Assembly: GCF_050875635.1 (NCBI RefSeq)
Contig: NZ_JBPAOH010000016.1
Location: 20,177 to 84,176, forward strand
Origin: Hassallia sp050875635
GTDB taxonomy: Bacteria > Cyanobacteriota > Cyanobacteriia > Cyanobacteriales > Nostocaceae
Length of the DNA: 64,000 nt
Reading direction: 5' to 3'
A program made the translations under genes and the position numbers. The notes under the pieces are model-generated. The model ran no database searches. It had not been told where the DNA came from and saw only the letters and a list, made by a program, of their open reading frames with translations. Shown here piece after piece: positions 16,249 through 25,786 of this stretch. Position 1 is the first letter of the stretch. Each line of letters opens with the position of its first letter.

Positions 16249-19200
16249 ATGTCGAGGATAAATAATCGGGGTCGGAGGTTTTTAGGTATTGCCAGCTTGT
16301 GTGCGATCGGCGCAGCCATGTGGCAAACATTCGCTTTTTTTGGGAATTGTGCATTAGCCCAGCTAAAGCCGATACCCGATAATAGCTTAGGTGCTGAAAG
16401 TTCTGTTGTGATACCTAACGTTGATATCAATGGTATCAACAGCGATCGCATTGATGGTGGGGCAATTCGAGGAGCAAACCTCTTTCACAGTTTTCAGGAA
16501 TTTAATATTGAGCAAGGACGAGGAGCCTATTTTACCAATCCTGCTGGCATTGAGAATATTTTGAGCCGAGTGACGGGGGGTAATCGTTCGGAAATTTTCG
16601 GAAAGCTCGGTGTATTGGGCAATGCCAACCTGTTTTTGATAAATCCGTCAGGGATTATTTTTGGGCAGAATGCGAGTTTGGATGTCAGAGGTTCGTTTGT
16701 AGGGACGACAGCGTCGGCGATCGGCTTTGGCAATCAAGGCTTTTTTAGTGCAACGAATCCGAATAATCCTGAACTACTAACGGTAAATCCTTCAGCTTTT
16801 TTCTTCAATCAAATTGCCGCACCGATTCAAAATAACTCAGTAGCATCAGCAAGATTACCTTCCGAGAACTTTAATACATTTGGTCTACGTGTTCCAGATG
16901 GTCGGAGTTTGCTGCTAGTTGGCGGCAACATTAGCATGGATGGTGGCTTATTGAATGCTTTTGGTGGGCGAGTGGAGTTAGGAGGATTAGCAGCACAGGG
17001 AACGATAGGACTGAATTTTACTGATAATAATTTGAGTTCGAGTTTTCCCCAAGGAGTACAACGAGCAGATGTATTCCTTACTAATCGCGCTGGAGTGAAT
17101 GTACGCGCTGGTGGTGGCGGTAGTATTGCCATCAATGCCCAGAACTTGAACCTGGCGGGAAAAAGTACCCTGCGAGCAGGGATAGATTCAGGGTTGGGTT
17201 CTATTGGCTTTGTGGCAGGGAATGTTGAAATTAATGCGACAGGATCAATAAACCTTAATGACAGCTTTATTGCTAATGCGGTGCTACCTAGAGCTATGGG
17301 CAAGGGAGGCGACATCAATATCACAACTGGGTCTGTTGCTTTGACTAATGGCGGTCAATTGAATGCCGTCACCTTGGGACAAGGGGATGCGGGCAGTGTA
17401 AATATCAATGCCCACAATACCGTCTCCTTTGATGGAGTGAGTAGCGATAAGCTTAAAAGTGGGGCATCAAGCATTGTGCAACTTGGAGCCGAGGGCAATG
17501 GTGGGGGTATCAATATCACAACTAGTTCACTTTCGGTAAAAAATGGCGCTGAACTGGTTACCAACACTCGTGGTCGGGGGAATGCGGGCAGTGTAAATAT
17601 AAATGCCCGTGATACCGTCTTTTTTGACGGGGTGGATAGTGATGGATTCCCCAGTGCGGCAGCCAGTCAAGTGAGATATGGGGCTGTGGGCAATGGAGGT
17701 AGCATTAATATTACTGCTGGGTCACTCTCGGTAACCAATAGCGCTAAACTGAGTGCCAGCACTCGTGGACAGGGAGATGCAGGCAATGTGACTATTAATG
17801 CCCGTGATGCCGTTTCCTTTGACGGTCTTGGCAGTGCTGCATTCAGCACGGTGCAAGCTGGAGCAGTCGGCAATGGGGGTATCATCACTGTCTCTGCTGA
17901 TTCGCTCTCCTTGACCAATGGCGGTCAATTGCAGACCCTCGTGCGTGGAGCCGAAGACGGACTCCCCCCTGGACAAGGAAATGCTGGGAACGTGAATATT
18001 AATGTCCGCGATACTGTCACTATTAGCGGGGTAAATGATGGATTGTTTAGTGGAATTGGCAGCCTCGTCTCCCCACAAGTCATAGGGAATAGTGGCAACA
18101 TCACTATCACATCAGGGTCTCTCTTTTTAAGTGATGGTGCCCGACTGAGTGCCAGCACTGCTGGACAGGGGGATGCAGGCAACGTGACGATTACTGCTCG
18201 CGATACAGTGTCCTTTGATGGGGTAAATAGCGATGGAAACCCCACTGTAGCATTAAGTGCGGTAATCCCAGGAGCAGTCGGTAAGGGGGGTAACATCAAT
18301 GTCACAACTGGGTTTTTCAAATTGACTAATGGTGCTCAAATATCTACTGCCACAGGTGGTAAAGGAGATGCAGGCAATGTGACGATTACAGCACAAGATA
18401 GCATCTCCTTTAATGGTGTAGGGAGCAATGGATTATCCAGTGGAGTATATAGCACGGTAAACTCTAAAGGAGTAGGAAATGGGGGTAATATCAGAGTTAC
18501 TACTGGGTCGCTGTCTGTCACAAATCGCGCTGCACTGTCTGCCAGCAGCTTTGGACAGGGGGCTGCCGGAAACATCGAGGTTGGCTCGAACTCTATCCGG
18601 CTAAATAATCAGGCTCTTATCCAAGCTATAACTACATCTGGTAATGGTGGAAACATTACCTTGAGAGTCCGAGACTTATTACTCTTGCGTCGTGGCAGCG
18701 AAATCTCCACGACTGCTGGGACTGAACAGGCTGGTGGAGATGGCGGTAACATCGTCATAAATGCCTCTAATGGCTTTGTTGTTGCTGTCCCTACTGAAAA
18801 TAGTGATATCACCGCGAACGCTTACACAGGATCTGGTGGCAACGTCCAAATCAACGCTTTTGGTGTCTACGGCACTCAATTGCAAGAAAAACAGAACCCA
18901 CAAACAAGCGACATCACCGCTAGTTCCCAGTTTGGGGTAAACGGCACAGTCGAAATCAACACACCCGAAATCGACCCCAATCGCGGATTAGTCAACTTAC
19001 CCACCGTACTACTTGACACTGAAGTGTCCCAACTCTGTCAACCGCGTACAGCACAAAATCAAAGTAGTTTTATTATTACCGGACGCGGTGGCTTACCACC
19101 TAATCCCAGAACTGAACTTCTCACTCCTGACGCTGTTCAAGTAGATTGGGTAACACTCAAACCAAGGGGTGAAAACCGCGTTAGTACAAATGTTTCAAAA

Positions 19201-19344
19201 ACAATTAGCCCGACACCAGCACCGATTGTGGAAGCGCAAGGATGGGTGAGAAATGCTAAAGGGGAGGTTGTACTCACGGCTTATGCACCCACAGCTATTC
19301 CGCATAATTCCTGGCAAACTCCAGCTTTTTGTCATGGTTCGTAA
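16249..19344 (+). CDS. TpsA-type filamentous adhesin (two-partner secretion exoprotein)
   Basis: 1031 residues. A signal peptide (GIASLCAIGAAMWQTFAFF...ALAQ) precedes the haemagglutination-activity/TPS domain (about 40-300): NIEQGRGAYFTNPAGIENIL, VTGGNRSEIFGKLG, LGNANLFLINPSGIIFGQNA. The passenger is a beta-helix built on repeats of about 60 residues with recurring TARDTVSFDGVNSDG, GAVGNGGNI and SLSVTNGAQLS-like segments. The C terminus (VSQLCQPRTAQNQSSFIITG, then GGLPPNPRTELL) is typical of cyanobacterial TpsA-like proteins. It is exported through the TpsB pore encoded next, whose start overlaps it. A second, broken copy of its 3' end lies inverted at 23.9 kb. Likely cell-surface adhesion; partner unknown. 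Confidence 0.92.
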   Translation: MSRINNRGRRFLGIASLCAIGAAMWQTFAFFGNCALAQLKPIPDNSLGAESSVVIPNVDINGINSDRIDGGAIRGANLFHSFQEFNIEQGRGAYFTNPAGIENILSRVTGGNRSEIFGKLGVLGNANLFLINPSGIIFGQNASLDVRGSFVGTTASAIGFGNQGFFSATNPNNPELLTVNPSAFFFNQIAAPIQNNSVASARLPSENFNTFGLRVPDGRSLLLVGGNISMDGGLLNAFGGRVELGGLAAQGTIGLNFTDNNLSSSFPQGVQRADVFLTNRAGVNVRAGGGGSIAINAQNLNLAGKSTLRAGIDSGLGSIGFVAGNVEINATGSINLNDSFIANAVLPRAMGKGGDINITTGSVALTNGGQLNAVTLGQGDAGSVNINAHNTVSFDGVSSDKLKSGASSIVQLGAEGNGGGINITTSSLSVKNGAELVTNTRGRGNAGSVNINARDTVFFDGVDSDGFPSAAASQVRYGAVGNGGSINITAGSLSVTNSAKLSASTRGQGDAGNVTINARDAVSFDGLGSAAFSTVQAGAVGNGGIITVSADSLSLTNGGQLQTLVRGAEDGLPPGQGNAGNVNINVRDTVTISGVNDGLFSGIGSLVSPQVIGNSGNITITSGSLFLSDGARLSASTAGQGDAGNVTITARDTVSFDGVNSDGNPTVALSAVIPGAVGKGGNINVTTGFFKLTNGAQISTATGGKGDAGNVTITAQDSISFNGVGSNGLSSGVYSTVNSKGVGNGGNIRVTTGSLSVTNRAALSASSFGQGAAGNIEVGSNSIRLNNQALIQAITTSGNGGNITLRVRDLLLLRRGSEISTTAGTEQAGGDGGNIVINASNGFVVAVPTENSDITANAYTGSGGNVQINAFGVYGTQLQEKQNPQTSDITASSQFGVNGTVEINTPEIDPNRGLVNLPTVLLDTEVSQLCQPRTAQNQSSFIITGRGGLPPNPRTELLTPDAVQVDWVTLKPRGENRVSTNVSKTISPTPAPIVEAQGWVRNAKGEVVLTAYAPTAIPHNSWQTPAFCHGS

Positions 19345-21103
19345 ATATCCTTGTAGTTTTGCAGTGTCCTGGTTGCTGGTGAGTTTATTTATCTTACTCA
19401 GCAGCCTGATAACTAAACCGTTGAAAGCGCAAATGGATGCAGCACAACTACCGAATCAACAAATCCCTCCGCCGCAGGATGTCCTGCCACCCTCAGCGCC
19501 ACCATCACCACCACCGCAACCACCAGCGCCACTTCCCCCACCATCCGACTTACTTCGACCTGATAACCCAGTTCCCACACCCAACGAACAAATCCCAAGC
19601 GTTTCGGAAACCTTCACTGTTAAACGCTTTGAAGTTGTTGGCAGCACTGTATTTAGCCGCGAAGAGTTAGCGAAAGTACTTGCGCCCTTCACCAACAAAC
19701 CGATCGCATTTACACAACTGTTACAAGCTCGTGACGCAATTAGCGAATTATACATCAAAAAAGGTTACATTACTTCTGGAGCCTATATTCCACCTCAAAC
19801 CCTTACCAGCGGTGTAGTCAAAATCCAGGTGGTCGAAGGTGGTTTAGAAGACATACTCGTAACTGGTACCGGGCGGTTAAACCGCAATTATGTACGCAGC
19901 CGTTTAGCTCTAGCTACATCACCGCCTTTTAATCGCGATCGCCTATTACAAGCACTGCAACTACTGCAACAAAATCCTTTGATTCAAAACTTGTCTGCCG
20001 AACTGTCCGCTGGCTCCCGTCCTGGTACAAGTATACTATCAGTTCGGGTGAGGGAGGCTAAGTCCTTCAATACTCAAATAGCCTTGGATAATGGGCGATC
20101 GCCTAGCGTTGGCAGTTTCCGCCGCCGCCTTCAAATCAATGAAGCAAATTTATTAGGGCTGGGGGATAATTTAACCGTCGGCTACACCAACACCGATGGC
20201 AGCAACTCCTTCGATGCTAGTTACACATTACCCCTTAATCCGCGCAATGGCACGTTAACATTTAACTATGCTAACACATCCAGCAATGTTATTGAACGTC
20301 CTTTCAACATCTTAGATATTGAATCAGCTTCCCGCTATTATGATTTGACATTTCGCCAGCCAATAGTCCAGACTCCCACCCAAGAATTCGCCCTTGGTTT
20401 AACGGCTTCTCGACGCGAAAGTGATATCTCCTCGTTGCTCTTTCGAGAGGAATTTGGGCTTCTCCCAACTGAACTTTCGCCTGGGGCTGATGAACAAGGA
20501 CGCACTCGCGTTTCATCGTTGCAATTTTTTCAAGAATGGACGAGTCGCAACAGCCGTGAAGTTATCGCCGCTCGTTCTGCGTTCAACTTTGGCATCGGTG
20601 CATTCGATGCCACAATTAATGCAAACCCTCCCGATAGTCGCTTTTTTTCTTGGCAGGGACAAGCGCAATGGGTGCGTCTTTTAGCTGAAGATACTTTAGT
20701 ATTAATACGTGCGAATATGCAACTAGCAGACCGATCGCTTTTGCCAATAGAGCAGTTTGGCTTGGGCGGTTTGGGAAGTGTTCGGGGATACCGCCAAGAT
20801 TTTTTACTTACAGATAATGGTGTATTCGCTACCGCAGAACTTCAGTACCCAATTTTACGCATTCCCCAGTGGCAGGGAGTTTTGCAAGTTGTTCCGTTTG
20901 TGGATGTGGGTAGCGCTTGGAACTCAGGTAGACAAAATCCGGAGGTTAACACTTTGGCATCCGTCGGTTTGGGTTTGCAGTGGCGTCAGAGCGATCGCTT
21001 TACTGCTCGTGTTGATTGGGGTATTCCTTTAGTATATGTTGATTCGAGGGAAAGAACATGGCAAGAAAACGGCGTGTATTTTTCCATACTTTACAATTTG
21101 TAG
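19334..21103 (+). CDS. TpsB outer-membrane transporter (ShlB/FhaC family)
   Basis: About 589 residues from ATG 19334, which gives a signal peptide (YPCSFAVSWLLVSLFILLSS); the longer frame begins inside tpsA and is unlikely. A proline-rich linker (PPSAPPSPPPQPPAPLPPPS) is followed by a POTRA domain (FEVVGSTVFSREELAKVLAP; GYITSGAYIPPQTLTSGVVK) and a 16-strand barrel with the conserved FGLGGLGSVRGYRQDFL motif and a C-terminal aromatic end (YFSILYNL). It overlaps tpsA by eleven bases and the CHAT gene by 46, so the three are translated together. It secretes the TpsA protein. Confidence 0.93.
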   Translation: MVRKYPCSFAVSWLLVSLFILLSSLITKPLKAQMDAAQLPNQQIPPPQDVLPPSAPPSPPPQPPAPLPPPSDLLRPDNPVPTPNEQIPSVSETFTVKRFEVVGSTVFSREELAKVLAPFTNKPIAFTQLLQARDAISELYIKKGYITSGAYIPPQTLTSGVVKIQVVEGGLEDILVTGTGRLNRNYVRSRLALATSPPFNRDRLLQALQLLQQNPLIQNLSAELSAGSRPGTSILSVRVREAKSFNTQIALDNGRSPSVGSFRRRLQINEANLLGLGDNLTVGYTNTDGSNSFDASYTLPLNPRNGTLTFNYANTSSNVIERPFNILDIESASRYYDLTFRQPIVQTPTQEFALGLTASRRESDISSLLFREEFGLLPTELSPGADEQGRTRVSSLQFFQEWTSRNSREVIAARSAFNFGIGAFDATINANPPDSRFFSWQGQAQWVRLLAEDTLVLIRANMQLADRSLLPIEQFGLGGLGSVRGYRQDFLLTDNGVFATAELQYPILRIPQWQGVLQVVPFVDVGSAWNSGRQNPEVNTLASVGLGLQWRQSDRFTARVDWGIPLVYVDSRERTWQENGVYFSILYNL

Positions 21104-23793
21104 TAAACGCTTCAGCGCTTAAAGAAGCACTTCAGTGCTTACTACGAAATACGTTTACCCGTCAATTTTTGGTTGGCGGACTATTGGCGCTGATAACTGC
21201 ATTTATGGTAGTATCACCTGTTCTGGCGAAAGCTCCTGCCGTGCAAATGACAAGTAGCTCATCTCAGACTGAAAGTCTAGTGGAACAGGGTAAAATCTTA
21301 TACGATGCGGCACAGTTTGCTGAGGCGGTTAAAGTATTGCAACAAGCAGTTACTGCGTATAGAGCCTCTGGGGATAAATTAAGGGAAGCGATGACTCTGA
21401 GCAATCTTTCCCTCACCTTCTTTGAACTTGGACAGTGGACGGAAGCTAACAAAGCGATTCGCAATGCGATAGCTTCGCTTCACGCCCAAAGTCTGCAAAT
21501 ATTACAAAGCGGGGAAAATACAGGTACTTCCGGTGAGCGATCGCAAATTCTCGCACAAGCCTTAGATGTGCAAGGAAGGTTACAATTAACACAAGGACAA
21601 GCGTCAGCAGCTTTAACTACCTGGCAAAAATCCGCTGATATTTATCAGCAAATAGGCGATACTGCTGCATTAACTCGTAACCAAATTAACTCTGCACAAG
21701 CAATGCAAGCTTTGGGGCTTTATGTTCAAGCTAACAAGATTTTAACCGAGGTGCAGCAAACTCTTACAAGCCTTCCAGACTCACCTATTGTAGCCACAGG
21801 ATTGCGTAGTCTCGGCAATGTCCGCCGAGTCGTGGGTGATTTAAGTGTATCGCGGCTGGTGTTAGGGAAAAGTTTAGCAGTGGCACAGCGAGTGCAATCT
21901 GAAAATGCGATGGGCAAAGCCCCGCTGGAAGCGATCGCACTTGCTCAACTCAGTTTAGGCAACACAGCCCGTGCCCAGCAAGACACTAAAGCGGCTTCAG
22001 AGTACTACCAGCAGGCTGCTACATCTGTTTCCTCTATTATACGCATTCAGGCTCACCTAAATTTACTTAGCCTACTTTTGGAGAACAAGGAAGATTTTCA
22101 TAGGTTGAAAGATGCATTAGCGTTGTCATCCCAAATTAAATCAGAAATTAGCAACTTGCCCCCCAGCAGAACTTCAGTATATAGTCGGATTATATTTGCA
22201 AAAATTTTAACACAAGTAAGAACAGAAACCAGGACAGATACCCCCTCATGGCTGGATATTGCCCAACAATTATCCACCGCTGTCAAGCAGGCGGTGTTCT
22301 TGCAAGACCAGCGAGCAGAATCTTATGCTGAAGGTACTCTTGGTGAGTTGTATGAAAAAACGGGGCAGTTATCTGATGCTCAAAACCTCACTGAGAAAGC
22401 TTTGTTCAAAGCGCAGACTATTAATGCATCGGACATTGCTTATCAATGGCAATGGCAGTTGGGACGTTTGCTGAACAAAAAGGGAGATATTAAAGGCGCG
22501 ATCGCATCCTACAATGTAGCTTATAAAACCCTGCAATCTCTGCGTCGGGATTTAGTTGCTATCAATCCAGACGTTCAGTTTTCCTTTCGGGAAAATGTCG
22601 AACCGGTGTATCGAGAGTTAGTTGAATTGCTTTTGCGCTTTCCCCAATCCGGTATCAATCAAGACAATCTAAAGCTTGCTCGTGATGTAATTGAATCTCT
22701 GCAATTGGCAGAACTGGATAACTTCTTTCGGTCAGCTTGTTTAAATCTTACGCAAGAACTTGACCCAGTGGTTGACAAAAAAGACCAACGAGCAGCAGTT
22801 ATCTATCCGATTATTTTGCCAGACCGCATAGAGGTTATTCTCAAGTTGCCTAATCAAGACTTGCGCTACTACAAGACTGTAATAGCCCAAAAGGATGTGG
22901 AAGGCATTATAGCAGATTTGAGGACAAACTTACTAGATGTCAGCGGGACAGTTCGGGTTCAGCAGCGATCGCAACAGATATATGACTGGTTAATTCGACC
23001 AGCAGAAGCAGAGTTAGCTAAAAGTGGGATAAAAACCTTAGTGTTTGTACTCGATGGTGAGTTGCGGAATATCCCGATGGGGGTTCTTTACGATAAACAG
23101 CAGCAGAAATATTTGTTAGAGAAATATGCGATCGCCTTAACTCCTGGTTTGCAACTTCTCGACCCCAAACCTTTGCAAAAAATACAGTTAAACGCTTTAA
23201 CTGCTGGAGTCAGCGAAAAACGCTTAGTCGAAGGCAGAGAATTTCCCGCACTGGAAAACGTACCACGGGAATTAAAAGAAATCAAGACTGAGATACCTAG
23301 AAGTGAAGAACTGTTAAATCAAAAGTTTACCGAATTGAACCTGCAAAATCAGTTGCGATCGACTTTCTTCTCGGTGGTTCACCTAGCGACGCACGGCGAA
23401 TTTAGTTCCGATCCGGAAAAAACTTTTATTCTCACCTCGGATAAACTGGTTAAGGTTAAGGAATTTGATACTTTACTGCGAGTAAGCGACCAAAGCAAGT
23501 CTAAGAGCATTGAATTACTCGTCCTCAGTGCCTGCAAAACTGCTCTTGGAGACAAACGAGCAGCCTTAGGACTGGCTGGGATAGCTGTGCGAGCGGGCGC
23601 ACGCAGTACATTAGCTACATTGTGGTCAGTGGACGATCGCTTTACCGCCGATGTGATGAGTGAGTTTTACCGACAGTTAAAGGCTGGGGTAAATAAAGCC
23701 GAAGCCCTCCAGCTTGCCCAACTCACTGTTTTTGCTAAGGACAAAACTCCATCAAACTGGGCGCCTTATGTTCTGGTGGGGAATTGGTTGTAA
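21058..23793 (+). CDS. TPR-CHAT caspase-like protease
   Basis: 911 residues. A hydrophobic segment (QFLVGGLLALITAFMVVSPV) near residue 45 suggests export or membrane anchoring. About eight TPR-like repeats follow (SESLVEQGKILYDAAQFAEA-type), then a CHAT domain (about 580-911) with the catalytic His in VVHLATHGEFSSDP and Cys in LVLSACKTALGDKRAALGLA, followed by GARSTLATLWSVDD. Such CHAT proteins often accompany Tps pairs in cyanobacteria, where they may process the exoprotein; this is inferred from context. The start overlaps the tpsB-like gene by 46 bases. Both catalytic residues are present, so it should be active. Confidence 0.9.
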   Translation: MARKRRVFFHTLQFVVNASALKEALQCLLRNTFTRQFLVGGLLALITAFMVVSPVLAKAPAVQMTSSSSQTESLVEQGKILYDAAQFAEAVKVLQQAVTAYRASGDKLREAMTLSNLSLTFFELGQWTEANKAIRNAIASLHAQSLQILQSGENTGTSGERSQILAQALDVQGRLQLTQGQASAALTTWQKSADIYQQIGDTAALTRNQINSAQAMQALGLYVQANKILTEVQQTLTSLPDSPIVATGLRSLGNVRRVVGDLSVSRLVLGKSLAVAQRVQSENAMGKAPLEAIALAQLSLGNTARAQQDTKAASEYYQQAATSVSSIIRIQAHLNLLSLLLENKEDFHRLKDALALSSQIKSEISNLPPSRTSVYSRIIFAKILTQVRTETRTDTPSWLDIAQQLSTAVKQAVFLQDQRAESYAEGTLGELYEKTGQLSDAQNLTEKALFKAQTINASDIAYQWQWQLGRLLNKKGDIKGAIASYNVAYKTLQSLRRDLVAINPDVQFSFRENVEPVYRELVELLLRFPQSGINQDNLKLARDVIESLQLAELDNFFRSACLNLTQELDPVVDKKDQRAAVIYPIILPDRIEVILKLPNQDLRYYKTVIAQKDVEGIIADLRTNLLDVSGTVRVQQRSQQIYDWLIRPAEAELAKSGIKTLVFVLDGELRNIPMGVLYDKQQQKYLLEKYAIALTPGLQLLDPKPLQKIQLNALTAGVSEKRLVEGREFPALENVPRELKEIKTEIPRSEELLNQKFTELNLQNQLRSTFFSVVHLATHGEFSSDPEKTFILTSDKLVKVKEFDTLLRVSDQSKSKSIELLVLSACKTALGDKRAALGLAGIAVRAGARSTLATLWSVDDRFTADVMSEFYRQLKAGVNKAEALQLAQLTVFAKDKTPSNWAPYVLVGNWL

Positions 23794-23801
23794 CCTGCGC
23801 C

Positions 23802-23834
23802 AGAAACCCGGTTTCTCTAAGAAACCGGGTTTCT
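23802..23834. terminator. Strong hairpin after the CHAT gene
   Basis: AGAAACCCGGTTTCT (23802-23816) and AGAAACCGGGTTTCT (23820-23834) are perfect reverse complements with a three-base loop. It lies nine bases after the CHAT stop. It may end transcription of the Tps-CHAT operon, though the same sequence is a common dispersed repeat in cyanobacteria. Confidence 0.6.
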
Positions 23835-23935
23835 TGGGACAAGAAGCAGGAGTAAGCCAGGAACTGCGAGGCGTGACGGTGGGCGCATAAGCCGTGAGTA
23901 CAACCTCCCCTTTAGCATTTCTCACCCACCCCCAC
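23835..23935 (-). pseudogene. Inverted fragment of a tpsA 3' end
   Basis: The minus strand of 23881-23930 matches 19241-19290 of the tpsA-like gene at 48 of 50 positions. It encodes WVRNAKGEVVLTAYAPT followed by a diverged end (SSWLTPASC against NSWQTPAFC). It is the tail of a second TpsA-like gene, in opposite orientation, with nothing of the rest recognisable on its 5' side. Confidence 0.75.
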
Positions 23936-24394
23936 GATTTGCGCCTTCTTCTTTGGCGTTTCCAAAAACAACTTTAGGCTGCATCACTCAATCCCAAACA
24001 AAAAACCAAAATTCGTCCACTGTAACCAGCTTGGTTGTATTGTTCAAGGATATCAGTTGCGATCGCTTTCCCCTCACCTGCTGCAACCAAAGCTACACTT
24101 GCACCGCAGCTGCACTGCTAGACAAACCCGAACCCATTGAAACGCAAGATTTGACATACAAATTCAGCGGGGGTATTGTGTTTGGTGCTGATTTCAAAAC
24201 CTCGATACAACCAAAGATGTATAGCAGGGGACTGGGGACTAGGGACTGGGGACTGGGTGAAAAGTCTTTTGGTGTCTAGGTTTTATCATCTGTTGATGTC
24301 CGGCAGCACCAAGGCTTGTGCTATAACTTGCTTTCTCCAGAGGGTAACGAGCGCATACCGGGACGAATGCGATCGCCTACTAATACTATTGACT
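23936..24394. other. Intergenic region, probably degenerate
   Basis: Frames of up to 108 residues exist on the plus strand but show no domain, and one runs into the GGGGACT repeat. I see no functional gene. It may hold further remnants of the broken tpsA copy. Confidence 0.5.
24228..24257. repeat. GGGGACT heptamer repeat
   Basis: Tandem GGGGACT/GGGACTA units, same family as at 9551. Confidence 0.85.
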
Positions 24395-24422
24395 GATTAA
24401 ATCCCCATCAGGGGATGAAAAC
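24395..24422. repeat. Orphan CRISPR-like repeat
   Basis: GATTAAATCCCCATCAGGGG followed by ATGAAAAC. It has the layout of a cyanobacterial CRISPR repeat (CCCC..GGGG palindrome, GATGAAAAC end) but differs from the repeat of the array at 25.8 kb. It stands alone, 37 bases before cas6, and may be the last trace of another array. Confidence 0.45.
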
Positions 24423-24458
24423 TTGATAAGATGCAAAAAACATAGCTTAAATGCTACC

Positions 24459-25574
24459 ATGCCTCGACGCATTCAAAAAAAGCTAACTACATCATCTTCT
24501 GTGCTTACATGGTCGCCAAATACAGAGTTAATCGGCTTGGAGTTTGAGTTAATCCCCGAAAAAGATGCTTACCTTTACCCGCAGTATACTATTGGACTCC
24601 ATGCTTGGTTTCTCAACCAAGCGCGATCGCTTGACGCGGAACTTTCTGCTTACCTCCACGATGGGGAATCGGAAAAACCTTTTACTATCTCTGCTTTAGA
24701 TGGAGAGATAATTAGTAGCGGCAGACAAATACAATTATCTGCTAGCACTACTTACCGCTGGTCTGTCACAGCTTTATCAAGTCGAGTCCAAAGGTGGATG
24801 CTTGAGTGGGTGGAAAACTTGCCCAGTGTAGTTGACTTACGCGATGCACCTTTAAAGATAAATTCTTGCGATATTATTCATCCTCCCACAACTTATGCCG
24901 AACTGCTAAATTCTGAGCATGGCAATACTGTCAGCTTAAAATTCTTGAGTCCTACAAGTTTTCGCCGCAAAGGTCATCACTTCCCGCTCCCAGTACCAGT
25001 TAATATCTTCCACAGCTACTTGCGACGCTGGAATGACTTTTCTGGGATAATTGTTGACCAAGATGCTTTCCTGGCTTGGGTAGATGATTGTGTGTTGATA
25101 AATCGTTGTCAGATAACAACCGCGAAGGTACTAGCGGGTAAAAAAGGCGCGGTGACAGGTTTTACTGGGGCAATTGAGTTTAGTTTAACTAAGGAAGGAT
25201 CTAAACAGGCGGAGTTTCAACAGTTATTTTATGCTTTGGGGAAACTCGCACCTTACTGCGGTACCGGTCATAAAACTACCTTTGGGTTGGGACAAACGCG
25301 GTTAGGTTGGTCATCCGAAGTTTTGCACGATGTACCGGATGTGGAAAGTGTGTTGGCAAAACGGATTGAAGATTTAGCAGAAATTTTTAAGCTACAACGC
25401 AAACGTACTGGGGGCGATCGCGCGGATGAGATTGCAACTAAATGGGCGACAATTTTAGCACGGCGAGAAATGGGAGAATCGTTGCAAGTGGTAGCGCAAG
25501 ATTTGGGGATGCCTTATGAAACGGTGAAAACTTATGTTAAATTAGCGCGACGGGCGTTGAAACAAGAGGATTAA
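24459..25574 (+). CDS. cas6: Cas6 pre-crRNA endoribonuclease with C-terminal HTH
   Basis: About 371 residues from ATG 24459 (MPRRIQKK). The body is a Cas6 RAMP protein with two ferredoxin-like folds: VSLKFLSPTSFRRKGHHFPL, PVPVNIFHSYLRRWNDF, and the glycine-rich end PYCGTGHKTTFGLGQTRLGW. It would cut the pre-crRNA of the adjacent array. After about residue 300 is an extra part: ADEIATKWATILARREMGES, then a sigma-region-4-like HTH, VVAQDLGMPYETVKTYVKLARRAL. That could bind nucleic acid or set expression of the locus; this is inferred. It lies immediately upstream of the array leader; a second cas6 without HTH lies at 36.1 kb. Confidence 0.9.
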   Translation: MPRRIQKKLTTSSSVLTWSPNTELIGLEFELIPEKDAYLYPQYTIGLHAWFLNQARSLDAELSAYLHDGESEKPFTISALDGEIISSGRQIQLSASTTYRWSVTALSSRVQRWMLEWVENLPSVVDLRDAPLKINSCDIIHPPTTYAELLNSEHGNTVSLKFLSPTSFRRKGHHFPLPVPVNIFHSYLRRWNDFSGIIVDQDAFLAWVDDCVLINRCQITTAKVLAGKKGAVTGFTGAIEFSLTKEGSKQAEFQQLFYALGKLAPYCGTGHKTTFGLGQTRLGWSSEVLHDVPDVESVLAKRIEDLAEIFKLQRKRTGGDRADEIATKWATILARREMGESLQVVAQDLGMPYETVKTYVKLARRALKQED

Positions 25575-25786
25575 ATACTTATAATTCAAAAATGTATCGA
25601 TAAATCGACACCAGTCGCCAGAACCTTGAAAACCGCATAATTCCGTTGAGTGGTGTCGATGCTTTATGTAGCAAGGTTTCCAGGCTGCGAAATCGGCTAA
25701 CTTTTGGAAATTTTTTGTAATTTTTCAGAGTGGTGTCGATTAGGGTATCTCAAACACAATCACAGCAATGGTTCCAAAGGTGAACT
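25575..25786 (+). promoter_or_regulatory. CRISPR leader
   Basis: A 212-base non-coding stretch between cas6 and the first repeat, with GTGGTGTCGAT at about 25651 and 25731 and an AT-rich centre. The far end of the array has degenerate repeats, which places the leader (and the newest spacers) here and transcription on the plus strand. Confidence 0.7.

Noticed and set aside
16827..18903. Many minus-strand frames across the tpsA-like gene
   Set aside because: Shadows of its repetitive coding sequence.
23953..24400. Plus-strand frames of 108 and 74 residues after the CHAT operon
   Set aside because: No domain, no ribosome site, and they run through the GGGGACT repeat.
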